A stretch of DNA of 64,000 nt from Methylocystis sp. SC2 (GTDB taxonomy: Bacteria; Pseudomonadota; Alphaproteobacteria; Rhizobiales; Beijerinckiaceae): the NCBI RefSeq assembly GCF_000304315.1, contig NC_018485.1:1706501-1770500 (forward strand). Reading direction: 5' to 3'. Both the position numbers and the translations under genes were made by a program. Below the pieces are notes generated by a model. It did not search any database, was not told the DNA's origin, and worked only from the letters and a program-made list of their open reading frames with translations. Below, piece after piece: positions 55,223-63,156 of this stretch. Positions within the stretch are counted from its first letter, which is position 1; the number at the start of each line of letters is the position of its first letter.

Positions 55223-56200
55223 GGCGATCTCCTCGATGCGCGCGTCGAGCTGCGCATAGGAGAAGGTGAAGGCGCTGTCGAGGCCAAGCGCGGCGTAAAG
55301 AAACGGCTCGGCGGTGAGAAACGGCCGCCAATATTCATTATAGGCGCGGGAGCCTTCGAGGCCCGCGCGACGAAACCGGCGCTCGCCGGGCTGATGCGGA
55401 TCGATGTTGGGATTCTGGAAGCGCTTGACGAAGCCATAGGCCGAGCAAACCGTGAAGCGCACCGATGCGCCGCCGCCGTTCGGCGACTCCAGCGCCCGCA
55501 GCCGATCCAGCCATTGCACGGCGCGCAGCGATTTGCGCAGGGCGTGCAGCGCCACCGCCGGATCGCAGGCGTAGGTGAAGGCGCTCGGCCCGAGGCGCGC
55601 GAACAAGCGCTCATATTGCGAGAACACGACGACGAGCCGCTTGAGCTTTTTCTCAGGCGCCAGCGCCAGCCGGTCGATAAGGCGCGCGAGATTGCCGGAC
55701 CAGCCGGAATCCTCGAGCCGCACCAGCGGCAGCACGATCACGATCGCCTCCGCCTCAAGCATCTGCCGGGCGAGCTTGGCTTTGACATCATTGAGGATGG
55801 CGACCTCGGCGCCGTCCGGCGGCACGGCGATCTCGCCCGCCGAATCGATGATCTCCAGAAGCCAGGGACCCCGTAGCACCGCCGCCGGCGGGGCTTCGCC
55901 GTTGATCGTCAGGCGGAAGCGATATTCATAGGTGTCGAGCGTGTCGGTGGCGAGGCCGCCCTCGGCGAATTCGCGCCGCAGCCGCTCATAGTCGCCCTGT
56001 TCGACCGACAGCAGGTTGGGTTTTTTCGGCTCAGCGCTCTCGGCGTAGAATTCCGCCTCGGTGATGGGCTGCAGCGCCGGGCGCAGGCGCGGCGAATAGC
56101 CAAAGGCGCTTTGCGCGACGCAGTCGACGAGCGAGGCGAGCAGCGACGACTTGCCGCCCTTCTTCGGGCCGATCAGACAAATCGAAAGTCTTTCGGTCAT
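55220..56200 (-). CDS. GTPase-like P-loop protein
   Basis: A 326-residue protein with a P-loop at residues 11-18 (LIGPKKGGKSS), a G3-type motif IIDSAGE (Asp119 to Gly122), and a weak G4 position VVFSQYERLF in place of NKxD. These fit an unusual TRAFAC-class GTPase rather than a standard Ras or Era type; the DSAGE form occurs in double-GTPase-like families. There is no membrane segment. It diverges from prmA with a 102-base gap. The product may work with the adjacent unknown proteins. Function not known. Confidence 0.75.
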   Translation of the reverse strand: MTERLSICLIGPKKGGKSSLLASLVDCVAQSAFGYSPRLRPALQPITEAEFYAESAEPKKPNLLSVEQGDYERLRREFAEGGLATDTLDTYEYRFRLTINGEAPPAAVLRGPWLLEIIDSAGEIAVPPDGAEVAILNDVKAKLARQMLEAEAIVIVLPLVRLEDSGWSGNLARLIDRLALAPEKKLKRLVVVFSQYERLFARLGPSAFTYACDPAVALHALRKSLRAVQWLDRLRALESPNGGGASVRFTVCSAYGFVKRFQNPNIDPHQPGERRFRRAGLEGSRAYNEYWRPFLTAEPFLYAALGLDSAFTFSYAQLDARIEEIA

Positions 56201-56302
56201 TCACGCCTTCAACTCGTTGGAGCCAGCCTCCAGCGCGACAATACAGACCGATGGCGCCTGGCGAAAGGTGACGCGCGCGCCCCGGCCGTGGTAAGCGCGC
56301 TC

Positions 56303-57205
56303 ATGCTTGAAGGCCTTCCCCCGAATAACGCCAGCCACATGCTGCGCCTCGATTGCGACGAAAAACGCGCCCGCGCCGTCGCCGACCTGATCGTCGAAAC
56401 CTTCGAGCCGACAGAGACCGCCGCCGCCGCCTTCGAGCTGGACGACGGCCCCCAATGGTCCGTCGAGATCTATTTCGCGACCGCGCCCGACGAAGCGCAG
56501 ATCCTCGCCCTGATCGAGGCCGCCGCCGACGCCGAGACGGCGCGGGCGGCGCGCTTTTCGACCGTCGCCGAGCAGGACTGGGTGGAGAACGCGCTCGCCG
56601 GATTGGCCCCGGTCCGCGCCGGCCGCGTGCTGGTGCATGGCGCGCATGATCGCGGCCGGCGGCGCGCGAACGACATCGGCGTCGAGATCGAGGCGGCGCT
56701 CGCCTTCGGCACCGGCCATCACGGCACGACGCTCGGCTGCCTCAAGGCGCTCGAGAGAATCGCCAAGCGCCGGCGCCCGCGCCGCATTCTCGATGTCGGA
56801 ACCGGCACCGGCGTTCTCGCGATCGCCGCCGCGCGGCTCTTTCACCAGCGCGTCGCCTGCGGCGATATCGATCCCGTCGCCGTGGCGACAGCCTCGGCCA
56901 ACGCCCGCGCCAATGGCGCCGGCGCCGATGTTCGCCCGGTCGTCGCGACCGGGCTCCGCCACCCGTCGCTGCAAGGCCGATATGATCTGATCTTCGCCAA
57001 CATTCTGGCGAAGCCTCTGCGCCTGCTCGCGCCGCAGATCGCCGGCGCCGCGGCGGCTGACGCGGCGCTGGTGCTTTCGGGACTGCTGGCGCGCGACGTG
57101 CGGGGCGTGCTCGACGCCTATCGCGCCCAGGGGTTTTTTCTCGCCGAGCGGGGCGACATCGACGGCTGGGCGACTCTGGTGTTGAAGCGCGGCGGGCGCG
57201 GTTAG
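56303..57205 (+). CDS. prmA: Ribosomal protein L11 methyltransferase
   Basis: Trimethylates L11. A 300-residue SAM enzyme with EAALAFGTGHHGTTLGCL linking the domains, ILDVGTGTGVLAIAAARL as motif I, GDIDPVAVATASAN as motif II, and FANILAKPL near the target site. The N-terminal domain recognises L11. I chose ATG 56303 (MLEGLPPNNA), which relatives share; the frame upstream overlaps the divergent gene. Confidence 0.93.
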   Translation: MLEGLPPNNASHMLRLDCDEKRARAVADLIVETFEPTETAAAAFELDDGPQWSVEIYFATAPDEAQILALIEAAADAETARAARFSTVAEQDWVENALAGLAPVRAGRVLVHGAHDRGRRRANDIGVEIEAALAFGTGHHGTTLGCLKALERIAKRRRPRRILDVGTGTGVLAIAAARLFHQRVACGDIDPVAVATASANARANGAGADVRPVVATGLRHPSLQGRYDLIFANILAKPLRLLAPQIAGAAAADAALVLSGLLARDVRGVLDAYRAQGFFLAERGDIDGWATLVLKRGGRG

Positions 57206-57258
57206 CGCCCCCTCCCCAACCCTCTCCCGCGAAGCGGGGGAGGGACAGGGAGGGGGAA
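57206..57258. repeat. Hairpin-forming GC-rich intergenic repeat
   Basis: CTCCCGC-GAA-GCGGGGG within CCCTCTCCC and GGGAGGGAC forms a strong nested hairpin directly after prmA. It resembles the extragenic palindromes that are common in Hyphomicrobiales, including the first units of the array at 61183. It may also end the prmA transcript. Confidence 0.6.
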
Positions 57259-57309
57259 GCCGACGCGCGAAGCATTGCCCATGACGCGCGACGTGCATAG
57301 TTTGTGCGT

Positions 57310-59127
57310 ATGTTCGAAGCAAAATTCCAAACATTCGTCGACGACGCCGTGCGCGGCGACAGCGCGGCGCGCCTCGAGGCGCTGCGCACTGAGCTGAAAC
57401 GGCAAGGACTCGACGGCTTTCTCGTTCCGCGCGCCGACGTCCATCAAAACGAATATGTGCCCAAATGCGCGGAGCGCCTCGCCTGGCTGACAGGCTTCAC
57501 CGGATCGGCCGGCTTCGCCGTCGTGCTGGAGAAGGAGGCCGCGCTCTTCGTCGACGGCCGCTATGTCATTCAGGTGCGCGGCGAGATCGACGCGAAGCTT
57601 TTCAAGCCGCTCGACATCGCGGAAACGACGCCCGCCGCCTGGCTCAGCGGACATGCGCGCGAAGGCGCGCGCATCGGCTATGACCCTTGGGTGCACACCA
57701 GCGCGCAGATCGAACGATTCGCCAAAACTCTCGCGGAAAAGCAGATCGAACTCGTTCCGCTCGACGCCAATCCGATCGACGCGCTTTGGCTTGACCGGCC
57801 GGCCGAGCCGACGGGCGCGGTGGCGATTCATCCGGCGCGTTACGCCGGCGAGAGCGCCGGCGCCAAGATCAAGAAGCTGCGCGCGGCGCTAAAGGATGCG
57901 GACGCGGCGTTGATGTCCGATCCGCATGCGATCTGCTGGGCGTTCAACATTCGCGGCGCCGATGTGGCGCATACGCCGATCGCGCTGTGCTTCGCGCTGC
58001 TGCCCAAGGACGGCGCGCCTGCGCTCTACGTCGACGATGCGAAGCTCGCGCCGAAGGTGCGCGCGGCGCTCGAAAAATATCTGACCCTGAAGGCGCCTGA
58101 AGACCTCGTCGAAGATCTCGTGCAGTCCGGCAAGCGCGGCGCGACGATTCTCTTCGATGCCGCGACGGCGCCGGCGAAGCTTGTCGAAGCCTTGCGCGCG
58201 GCGGGCGGCAAGCCGCGTCTCGCCGACGATCCGGCGACGCTGCCGAAAGCAATCAAGAATGAAAGGGAGCTCGAAGGCGCGCGCGCCGCGCATGTTCGCG
58301 ACGGCGCGGCGCTGACGCGATTCCTCGCGTGGTTTTCCGACACCGCGCCAAAGGGCCGGCTCACCGAAATCTCCGCGGCGGAAGCGCTCGAAACCTTTCG
58401 CCGCGAAAACGGCGACCTGCGCGACATCTCCTTCCCGACGATCTCGGCTTTCGGCGCACATGCGGCGATCCCGCATTATCGGGTGACGGAAACGAGCAAT
58501 CTCAAGATCGGTCGCGGCGTCTATCTCGTCGATTCCGGCGCGCAATATCTCGACGGCACGACCGACGTGACGCGCACCGTGGTCGTCGGTCCGGCGTCGA
58601 AACAATTGCGCGAACATTTCACCCGCGTCCTCAAGGGCCATATTGCCATCGCCCGCGCCGTCTTTCCCAAAGGCGTCTCCGGCGCGCAGCTTGACGCCTT
58701 CGCGCGGCGCGCGCTGTGGGAGGCGGGGCTCGACTTCGATCATGGGACGGGCCATGGCGTCGGCGCTTACCTCTCGGTGCATGAGGGGCCGCAGCGCATC
58801 GCGAAGCTCGGAACGACGCCCCTGCAGCCGGGCATGATCCTCTCGAACGAGCCCGGCTATTACCGCGCCGGCGAATATGGAATCAGGCTCGAAAATCTCG
58901 TCATCGTCGAGAAGCGCGAGATCAAAGGCGCCGAACGCGAGATGTATGGTTTCGAGACCATCACGCTTGCGCCTTTCGATCGCAATTGCGTCGAGCCGAA
59001 ATTGCTGGCGCCGGAGGAAATCGGCTGGCTGAACGCCTATCACGCCCTTGTGCGCAAGGTCCTGTCGCCGCTGGTGGACGCGAAGACGCGTCAATGGCTG
59101 CGCGAAGCAACGGCGCCGATATCATGA
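57310..59127 (+). CDS. Aminopeptidase P family protein (M24B)
   Basis: A Xaa-Pro aminopeptidase of about 605 residues. The N-terminal creatinase-like domains (LRTELKRQGLDGFLVPRADV) precede the catalytic domain, whose metal ligands appear in YLVDSGAQYLDGTTDVTRTV, HGTGHGVGAYLSVHEGP, LSNEPGYYRAG and FETITLAPFD. The length and three-domain layout match eukaryote-like APP1/XPNPEP1 enzymes found in alphaproteobacteria. The ATG at 57310 is preferred to a GTG at 57304. Confidence 0.93.
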   Translation: MFEAKFQTFVDDAVRGDSAARLEALRTELKRQGLDGFLVPRADVHQNEYVPKCAERLAWLTGFTGSAGFAVVLEKEAALFVDGRYVIQVRGEIDAKLFKPLDIAETTPAAWLSGHAREGARIGYDPWVHTSAQIERFAKTLAEKQIELVPLDANPIDALWLDRPAEPTGAVAIHPARYAGESAGAKIKKLRAALKDADAALMSDPHAICWAFNIRGADVAHTPIALCFALLPKDGAPALYVDDAKLAPKVRAALEKYLTLKAPEDLVEDLVQSGKRGATILFDAATAPAKLVEALRAAGGKPRLADDPATLPKAIKNERELEGARAAHVRDGAALTRFLAWFSDTAPKGRLTEISAAEALETFRRENGDLRDISFPTISAFGAHAAIPHYRVTETSNLKIGRGVYLVDSGAQYLDGTTDVTRTVVVGPASKQLREHFTRVLKGHIAIARAVFPKGVSGAQLDAFARRALWEAGLDFDHGTGHGVGAYLSVHEGPQRIAKLGTTPLQPGMILSNEPGYYRAGEYGIRLENLVIVEKREIKGAEREMYGFETITLAPFDRNCVEPKLLAPEEIGWLNAYHALVRKVLSPLVDAKTRQWLREATAPIS

Positions 59128-59191
59128 ATGTCGAAACGGGTGACGTTGATCTGTTGATCCTCAGAACTCCGCTCGCTCGGAGGAAAATGTG

Positions 59192-59710
59192 ATGAGCACT
59201 GGCGCAGAATCGACTCGGAACGAACCCATCGCAGCGTTGGCCGGCGAGGCCTTCGCGAAAGCCGTCACGACGCTGGCGCGCGGACGCATGCTGACGCCCT
59301 TCGGCGTGGCGCGGTCGGACTCCGGCGTCGACCAGCCGCAACAATTCGTCGTGAGCGAGGCCGGCAGGATCGATATCGCCGAAAGCGTCGAGGCTGCGCT
59401 GCAATGGCTGGAGGACGAGGCGCCGAACGCCGACGTCTGCATGATCATCCTCGACGGCTATTTCAGCAGCGATGACGGCCGCATCGACGCGGTGGTCGGC
59501 CGGGCGCTGTCGCTGAAGCGACAGCTCATGGTCGAGATCGCGCTGCCTTACGAAAGCGTCGAAGACGACGAAGGTCTCGAGTTTTCAGACCCGCAATATC
59601 GCTTTTCCGGCGTCGCCGAAGACGGCGTGGAGATCGAAACGATCGACGTCGACGCCGACGCCTTCGACGCCGTCTTTCGCAGCGCCTTCGCGAAACACGC
59701 GCCGGCCTAG
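59192..59710 (+). CDS. Small acidic protein of unknown function
   Basis: A 172-residue protein rich in Asp and Glu, with beta-like segments (VCMIILDGYFSSDDGRI; QLMVEIALPYESVEDDEG). GGAGG lies eight bases before the ATG at 59192; a GTG at 59189 is less well spaced. No transmembrane segment or known motif. It lies 64 bases after the aminopeptidase gene and could be cotranscribed with it. Confidence 0.7.
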   Translation: MSTGAESTRNEPIAALAGEAFAKAVTTLARGRMLTPFGVARSDSGVDQPQQFVVSEAGRIDIAESVEAALQWLEDEAPNADVCMIILDGYFSSDDGRIDAVVGRALSLKRQLMVEIALPYESVEDDEGLEFSDPQYRFSGVAEDGVEIETIDVDADAFDAVFRSAFAKHAPA

Positions 59711-59714
59711 CAGT

Positions 59715-59791
59715 CGTCACGCAAACATCACATAAACGTCACGCAACCTCTATCCCAACGTCACGTAAACGCAGCCTCCGCGTCGCGAAAC
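59715..59791 (+). promoter_or_regulatory. 11-bp-phased direct repeats, candidate Pho box array
   Basis: Units of 11 bases begin at 59715 (CGTCACGCAAA), 59726 (CATCACATAAA), 59737 (CGTCACGCAAC), 59759 (CGTCACGTAAA) and 59781 (CGTCGCGAAAC), with degenerate units at 59748 and 59770 that keep the phase. The form, TGTCA-type heptamer plus four A-rich bases, is that of PhoB sites. The array ends 29 bases before the PAP2 phosphatase start. Confidence 0.6.
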
Positions 59792-59819
59792 CGCAGCGTC
59801 CGTCGCGTAGCGTTGCGTC

Positions 59820-60431
59820 ATGGCGTTCACATCGGACCAGCTGGCGAAGCTGACGCGAGACGCGTCAGCAAAGCCGCAAGCAGACATCGGCGTCGCCGCC
59901 ACTTGGGGCCAACGTCTCTTCGAACTTGACCTCGCGGCGGTTCATCTCTTCTCTCGAACGGCGCGCTCCGCGATCGGCAGATTCCTCGCCGTCGCCATCA
60001 GCAAGCTAGGCAATGGCTGGATCTACCTCATCCTCGCGCCCATCGTCCTTATCGGCCTCGGCTGGCAAGGACTGCATGTCGCGGCGCTCGCCGGCGCGAA
60101 CGCCGCGCTGCTGCATTTGCTCTATCCGATCATCAAGCGCCGCTTCGGCCGCAGGCGTCCGTTCCAAGTCGACGCGCGGCTGCCGTCGCTGTTGAAGACG
60201 CTCGACGATCACTCCTTTCCAAGCGGCCACGCCATGACGCTCACCGGCGTGCTCGCGCCCATCGTCATCGCCTGGCCGGCGACGACGCTATCGGCCGGCC
60301 TGCTTCTGCTGTCGATGGCCTGGTCGCGAATCGCGACGGCGCATCACTATCCGAGCGACGTCGCGGCCGGCGTGGCGCTTGGCGCCGGCCTCTCCTACCC
60401 GCTCGCGAGCGGCGTTCTCGCCTATTGGTGA
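59820..60431 (+). CDS. PAP2-family phosphatase
   Basis: An integral membrane phosphatase of 203 residues. The three signature motifs are present: KRRFGRRRPF, SFPSGHAMTLTG and SRIATAHHYPSDVAAG, giving the catalytic His pair. Six or so helices are predicted. Substrates may be undecaprenyl pyrophosphate or phosphatidic acid. The phosphate-starvation-like array upstream suggests induction at low phosphate, perhaps for lipid remodelling. Confidence 0.9.
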   Translation: MAFTSDQLAKLTRDASAKPQADIGVAATWGQRLFELDLAAVHLFSRTARSAIGRFLAVAISKLGNGWIYLILAPIVLIGLGWQGLHVAALAGANAALLHLLYPIIKRRFGRRRPFQVDARLPSLLKTLDDHSFPSGHAMTLTGVLAPIVIAWPATTLSAGLLLLSMAWSRIATAHHYPSDVAAGVALGAGLSYPLASGVLAYW

Positions 60432-60437
60432 GCGTGC

Positions 60438-60480
60438 GATTCCTTATCGATCACATGTTCCTGTGATCGGGAAGCGCCCT
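60438..60480. repeat. Intergenic palindromic repeat, copy 3 (right half only)
   Basis: GATTCCTTATCGATCACATG then CCTGTGATCGGGAAGCGCCC corresponds to the right half of copies 1 and 2, with a shortened loop. The left hairpin is missing. Confidence 0.75.
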
Positions 60481-61093
60481 AAGCCGCCTGCGGCAAGTCG
60501 AGCGCAGGCGTCGTCGCGGGAATGACGCGCCCCTGCGCATCGCATAGCGCGCCGTCGAAAAGCTCCAAGCCAAGAAAGCGCGCGCGCTCGACCGGGCCCG
60601 GCATGGTCAGCCGCTCGGTGAATCGCCGCTCGAAGCCGAAGCGCCGGTAATAGGGTTCATCCCCCACAAGCAGCACGGCGCGATGGCCGAGGTCGGCCGC
60701 GCGCGCGAGCGACTCGCGAATCAGCGCGCCGCCGACGCCGAGCGAACGCGCCTGCGCCGCGACGGCGAGCGGACCCAGCAGCAGCGCCGCACGCCCGCCG
60801 GCGAGCACCGGCCACAGCCGCAGCGTGCCGATCAGCGCGCCGACGCCATCGGTCGCGACCAGCGCAAGACCCGGCGCGGGCGCCGAGCCGTCGCGCAGCC
60901 GCTGGCAGGTCTTCAAGAACCGCGCGGGACCGAAGGCGTCGTCGAGCAAGGCTTCGCGCGCCCCGACATCGGCGAGCGTTTCTTCGGCGAGCGTGAAGGG
61001 ACCCGCCTCCAGGCGCGCATGGGACATGGCGGAGCGGGCGCGCCTCGCGGCGCGCGGTCCGGCGTCCAAGTCGTGGTGAGCAAGAAAGGCCAT
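60479..61093 (-). CDS. GNAT-family N-acetyltransferase
   Basis: A 204-residue protein with the acetyl-CoA loop in LAVAAQARSLGVGGALIRES and the beta-4/beta-5 segments LLGPLAVAAQ and RAVLLVGDEPYYRRFGFE. The substrate is unknown; YhbS-like enzymes of this type may act on small molecules or proteins. The ATG at 61093 has AAGGGAGG upstream, which rules out the longer frame to 61117. Confidence 0.87.
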   Translation of the reverse strand: MAFLAHHDLDAGPRAARRARSAMSHARLEAGPFTLAEETLADVGAREALLDDAFGPARFLKTCQRLRDGSAPAPGLALVATDGVGALIGTLRLWPVLAGGRAALLLGPLAVAAQARSLGVGGALIRESLARAADLGHRAVLLVGDEPYYRRFGFERRFTERLTMPGPVERARFLGLELFDGALCDAQGRVIPATTPALDLPQAA

Positions 61094-61182
61094 CTTTTCC
61101 TCCCTTAAGAAGGACAAGCGACCCTCGCGCCTGGCGCATAACGCGCCCGCCGAACGGGACTGACAGGAGTGTGAGGCGAATT

Positions 61183-61335
61183 CTTCTCCCGCTTGCGGGA
61201 GAAGGCGGCCCTCGCGTCAGCGAGGGTCGGATGAGGGCTCTCACCCGTCACGCGTTCCGCGTGACACCCTTCCCGAACTGAAGTCGGCTGTCGCCGACTT
61301 CAGCGCTGTCTGCGCAAACCGGGAACGCCCGGTTT
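61183..61335. repeat. Array of five adjacent perfect hairpins
   Basis: Stem pairs: 61183-61192/61195-61204 (10 bp), 61209-61215/61220-61226 (7 bp), 61247-61254/61258-61265 (8 bp), 61278-61288/61293-61303 (11 bp), 61316-61323/61328-61335 (8 bp), with loops of 2-4 bases. It fills most of the gap between the GNAT and decarboxylase genes, whose 3' and 5' ends flank it. The first units resemble known Hyphomicrobiales extragenic palindromes. Confidence 0.85.
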
Positions 61336-61359
61336 GATCGGGAGACGGTGAGCGCCGAC

Positions 61360-62505
61360 TCAGATCACATGCGTCTCGAGCGGCGGGAAACCGTTGAAGC
61401 CCACGGCCGAATAGGTCGTCGTATAGGCCCCGGTTCCTTCGATCAGCACTTTCGCGCCGATCTCGAGCGAGACCGGCAGCTGATAGGGCTGCTTCTCGTA
61501 GAGCACGTCGACGCTGTCGCAGCTCGGACCCGCGACGACGCAGGGACTCGTCGGCGCGCCGTCCGCCGGCGTGCGGATCGGATAGCGGATCATCTCATCG
61601 GTGGTCTCGGCGAGGCCGTTGAACTTGCCGATGTCGAGATAGACCCAGCGAATCTCGCTGTCCTCCTCCGACTTCTTCGAGATCAGCACGACTTCCGCTT
61701 CGATCAGCCCGGCGTTGCCGACCATGCCGCGGCCCGGCTCGATGATCGTCTCCGGAATGCGGTTGCCGAAATGCTTCGAGAGCGCGCGGAAGATGGCGGC
61801 GCCATATTGCTTCACCGCCGGCACGTTCTTTAGGTATTTCGTCGGAAAGCCGCCGCCGAGATTGACCATCTGCAGATTGATTCCGCGCTCCGCCAGTTCG
61901 CGGAAGATCTCCGCCGCCGACTTCAGCGCGGCGTCCCACATGCGCGGATTCGTCTGCTGCGAGCCGACATGGAACGACACGCCATAGGCGTTGAGGCCGA
62001 GGCGATGCGCATGTTCCAGCACGCCCGTCGCCATTTCGGGGACGCAGCCGAACTTGCGCGACAGAGGCCATTCGGCGCCAGAGCCGTCGCAGAGAATGCG
62101 GCAGAAGACTTTCGAGCCAGGCGCGGCGCGCGCGATCTTCTCGACTTCCGCCTCGCAGTCGACCGCGAAGAGCCGCACGCCGAGCGCAAATGCGCGCGCG
62201 ACGTCACGCTCCTTCTTGATCGTATTGCCGAAGCTGATGCGGTCGGGCGTCGCGCCGGCGGCGATGACCTGCTCGATCTCGACGACCGACGCCGTGTCGA
62301 AGCACGAGCCGAGCGAGGCGAGCAGCGAGAGCACTTCCGGCGCCGGATTGGCTTTCACCGCATAGAAGACGCGCGTGTCCGGCAACGCCTTGGCGAATCC
62401 GACATAGTTTTCGCGCACGACGTCGAGATCGACGACGAGGCAAGGTCCGTTGTCGCGCCCGTTGCGTCGGCGCTCGGCGAGGAATTCGAGGATGCGGTCG
62501 GTCAT
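61360..62505 (-). CDS. Ornithine decarboxylase, alanine-racemase-fold type
   Basis: PLP enzyme of 381 residues making putrescine from ornithine (or cadaverine from lysine). The lysine for PLP is in TRVFYAVKANPAPE (Lys51), with CDGSGAEWPLSRKFG, IEPGRGMVG for the phosphate, and AGPSCDSVD carrying the active-site cysteine of the dimer partner. The ATG at 62505 follows AAGGGGG; the frame upstream to 62634 is untranslated leader. Polyamine control is suggested by the leader described at 62720. Confidence 0.94.
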   Translation of the reverse strand: MTDRILEFLAERRRNGRDNGPCLVVDLDVVRENYVGFAKALPDTRVFYAVKANPAPEVLSLLASLGSCFDTASVVEIEQVIAAGATPDRISFGNTIKKERDVARAFALGVRLFAVDCEAEVEKIARAAPGSKVFCRILCDGSGAEWPLSRKFGCVPEMATGVLEHAHRLGLNAYGVSFHVGSQQTNPRMWDAALKSAAEIFRELAERGINLQMVNLGGGFPTKYLKNVPAVKQYGAAIFRALSKHFGNRIPETIIEPGRGMVGNAGLIEAEVVLISKKSEEDSEIRWVYLDIGKFNGLAETTDEMIRYPIRTPADGAPTSPCVVAGPSCDSVDVLYEKQPYQLPVSLEIGAKVLIEGTGAYTTTYSAVGFNGFPPLETHVI

Positions 62506-62719
62506 TGTGGCCCCCTTGCGCGGCGAACCGCGCCCAGATCGTTGAGCGTCAACGGACATGCCGCTCCGTTCGCCCGCGCGCGATGGAGACGCGACGAACG
62601 TTGGGTTTAGCTGTCCAAGGCCGCGCGAGCGCAAGCGCTCACACGGCTGGTTGATGCGCCGTTGACTGGACCGATGCGAAATGATGCACGCCTGAGCGCG
62701 CGCGCTTCCGCGGGTACAG

Positions 62720-62895
62720 CCATCGATTGGAAGGGGAGAATCCCGATCCGCACGCCCGGCAAGAAAGACAAGCCTCTTCGGTACGCCGACCTTTGGAGGG
62801 TCGACAGAGACGAAAAAGCCCGGTCCGTCGTTGCTTTAAGTCGCGATCCTCCGCAGAGACGGAGTTCGCCGGTTCGCCTCCGGCTGCCGGTTTTA
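62720..62895 (-). ncRNA. Probable speF-type leader RNA upstream of the decarboxylase
   Basis: On the minus strand this stretch has several strong stems, notably GACCCTCCAAAGGTC and CCGTCTCTGCGGAGGATCGC, in a region with no plausible gene. The speF motif is known upstream of ornithine decarboxylase genes in alphaproteobacteria, and the sequence and distance (about 215 bases before the ATG) match my memory of it. The rest of 62506-63156 shows no gene. Confidence 0.55.
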
Positions 62896-63156
62896 CGCTG
62901 GCGGTTGACCGGCCTCTTGTCCGGATCCCCGCCTACCGACACACGACCACAGGCACGTGCGATTTGGGCAAGGACTTAGATACGCGCTTTTGCCGCTGAG
63001 ACAAGCGGTTTTTGCGCCACGCGATTATTTTTTCGGCGGGTGATGCATGTTGGTCGCGCGCCGGCCTTGAGCCGCCAGCTTCTTGCGCGCGCGAGACGAT
63101 GGGGCTAGAGAGCAGCAGTCAATTAGCGAAGGCAGGACCTTGGTTCGGACGGGGGA

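Noticed and set aside
59124-59191. A 22-codon frame between the aminopeptidase and the small unknown gene
   Set aside because: It has no ribosome binding site of its own and probably only spans the spacer; the good site at 59179 belongs to the next gene.
62662-62999. Plus-strand frames of 90-105 codons between the decarboxylase and opgG
   Set aside because: They have no ribosome binding site or family and overlap the probable structured leader RNA.
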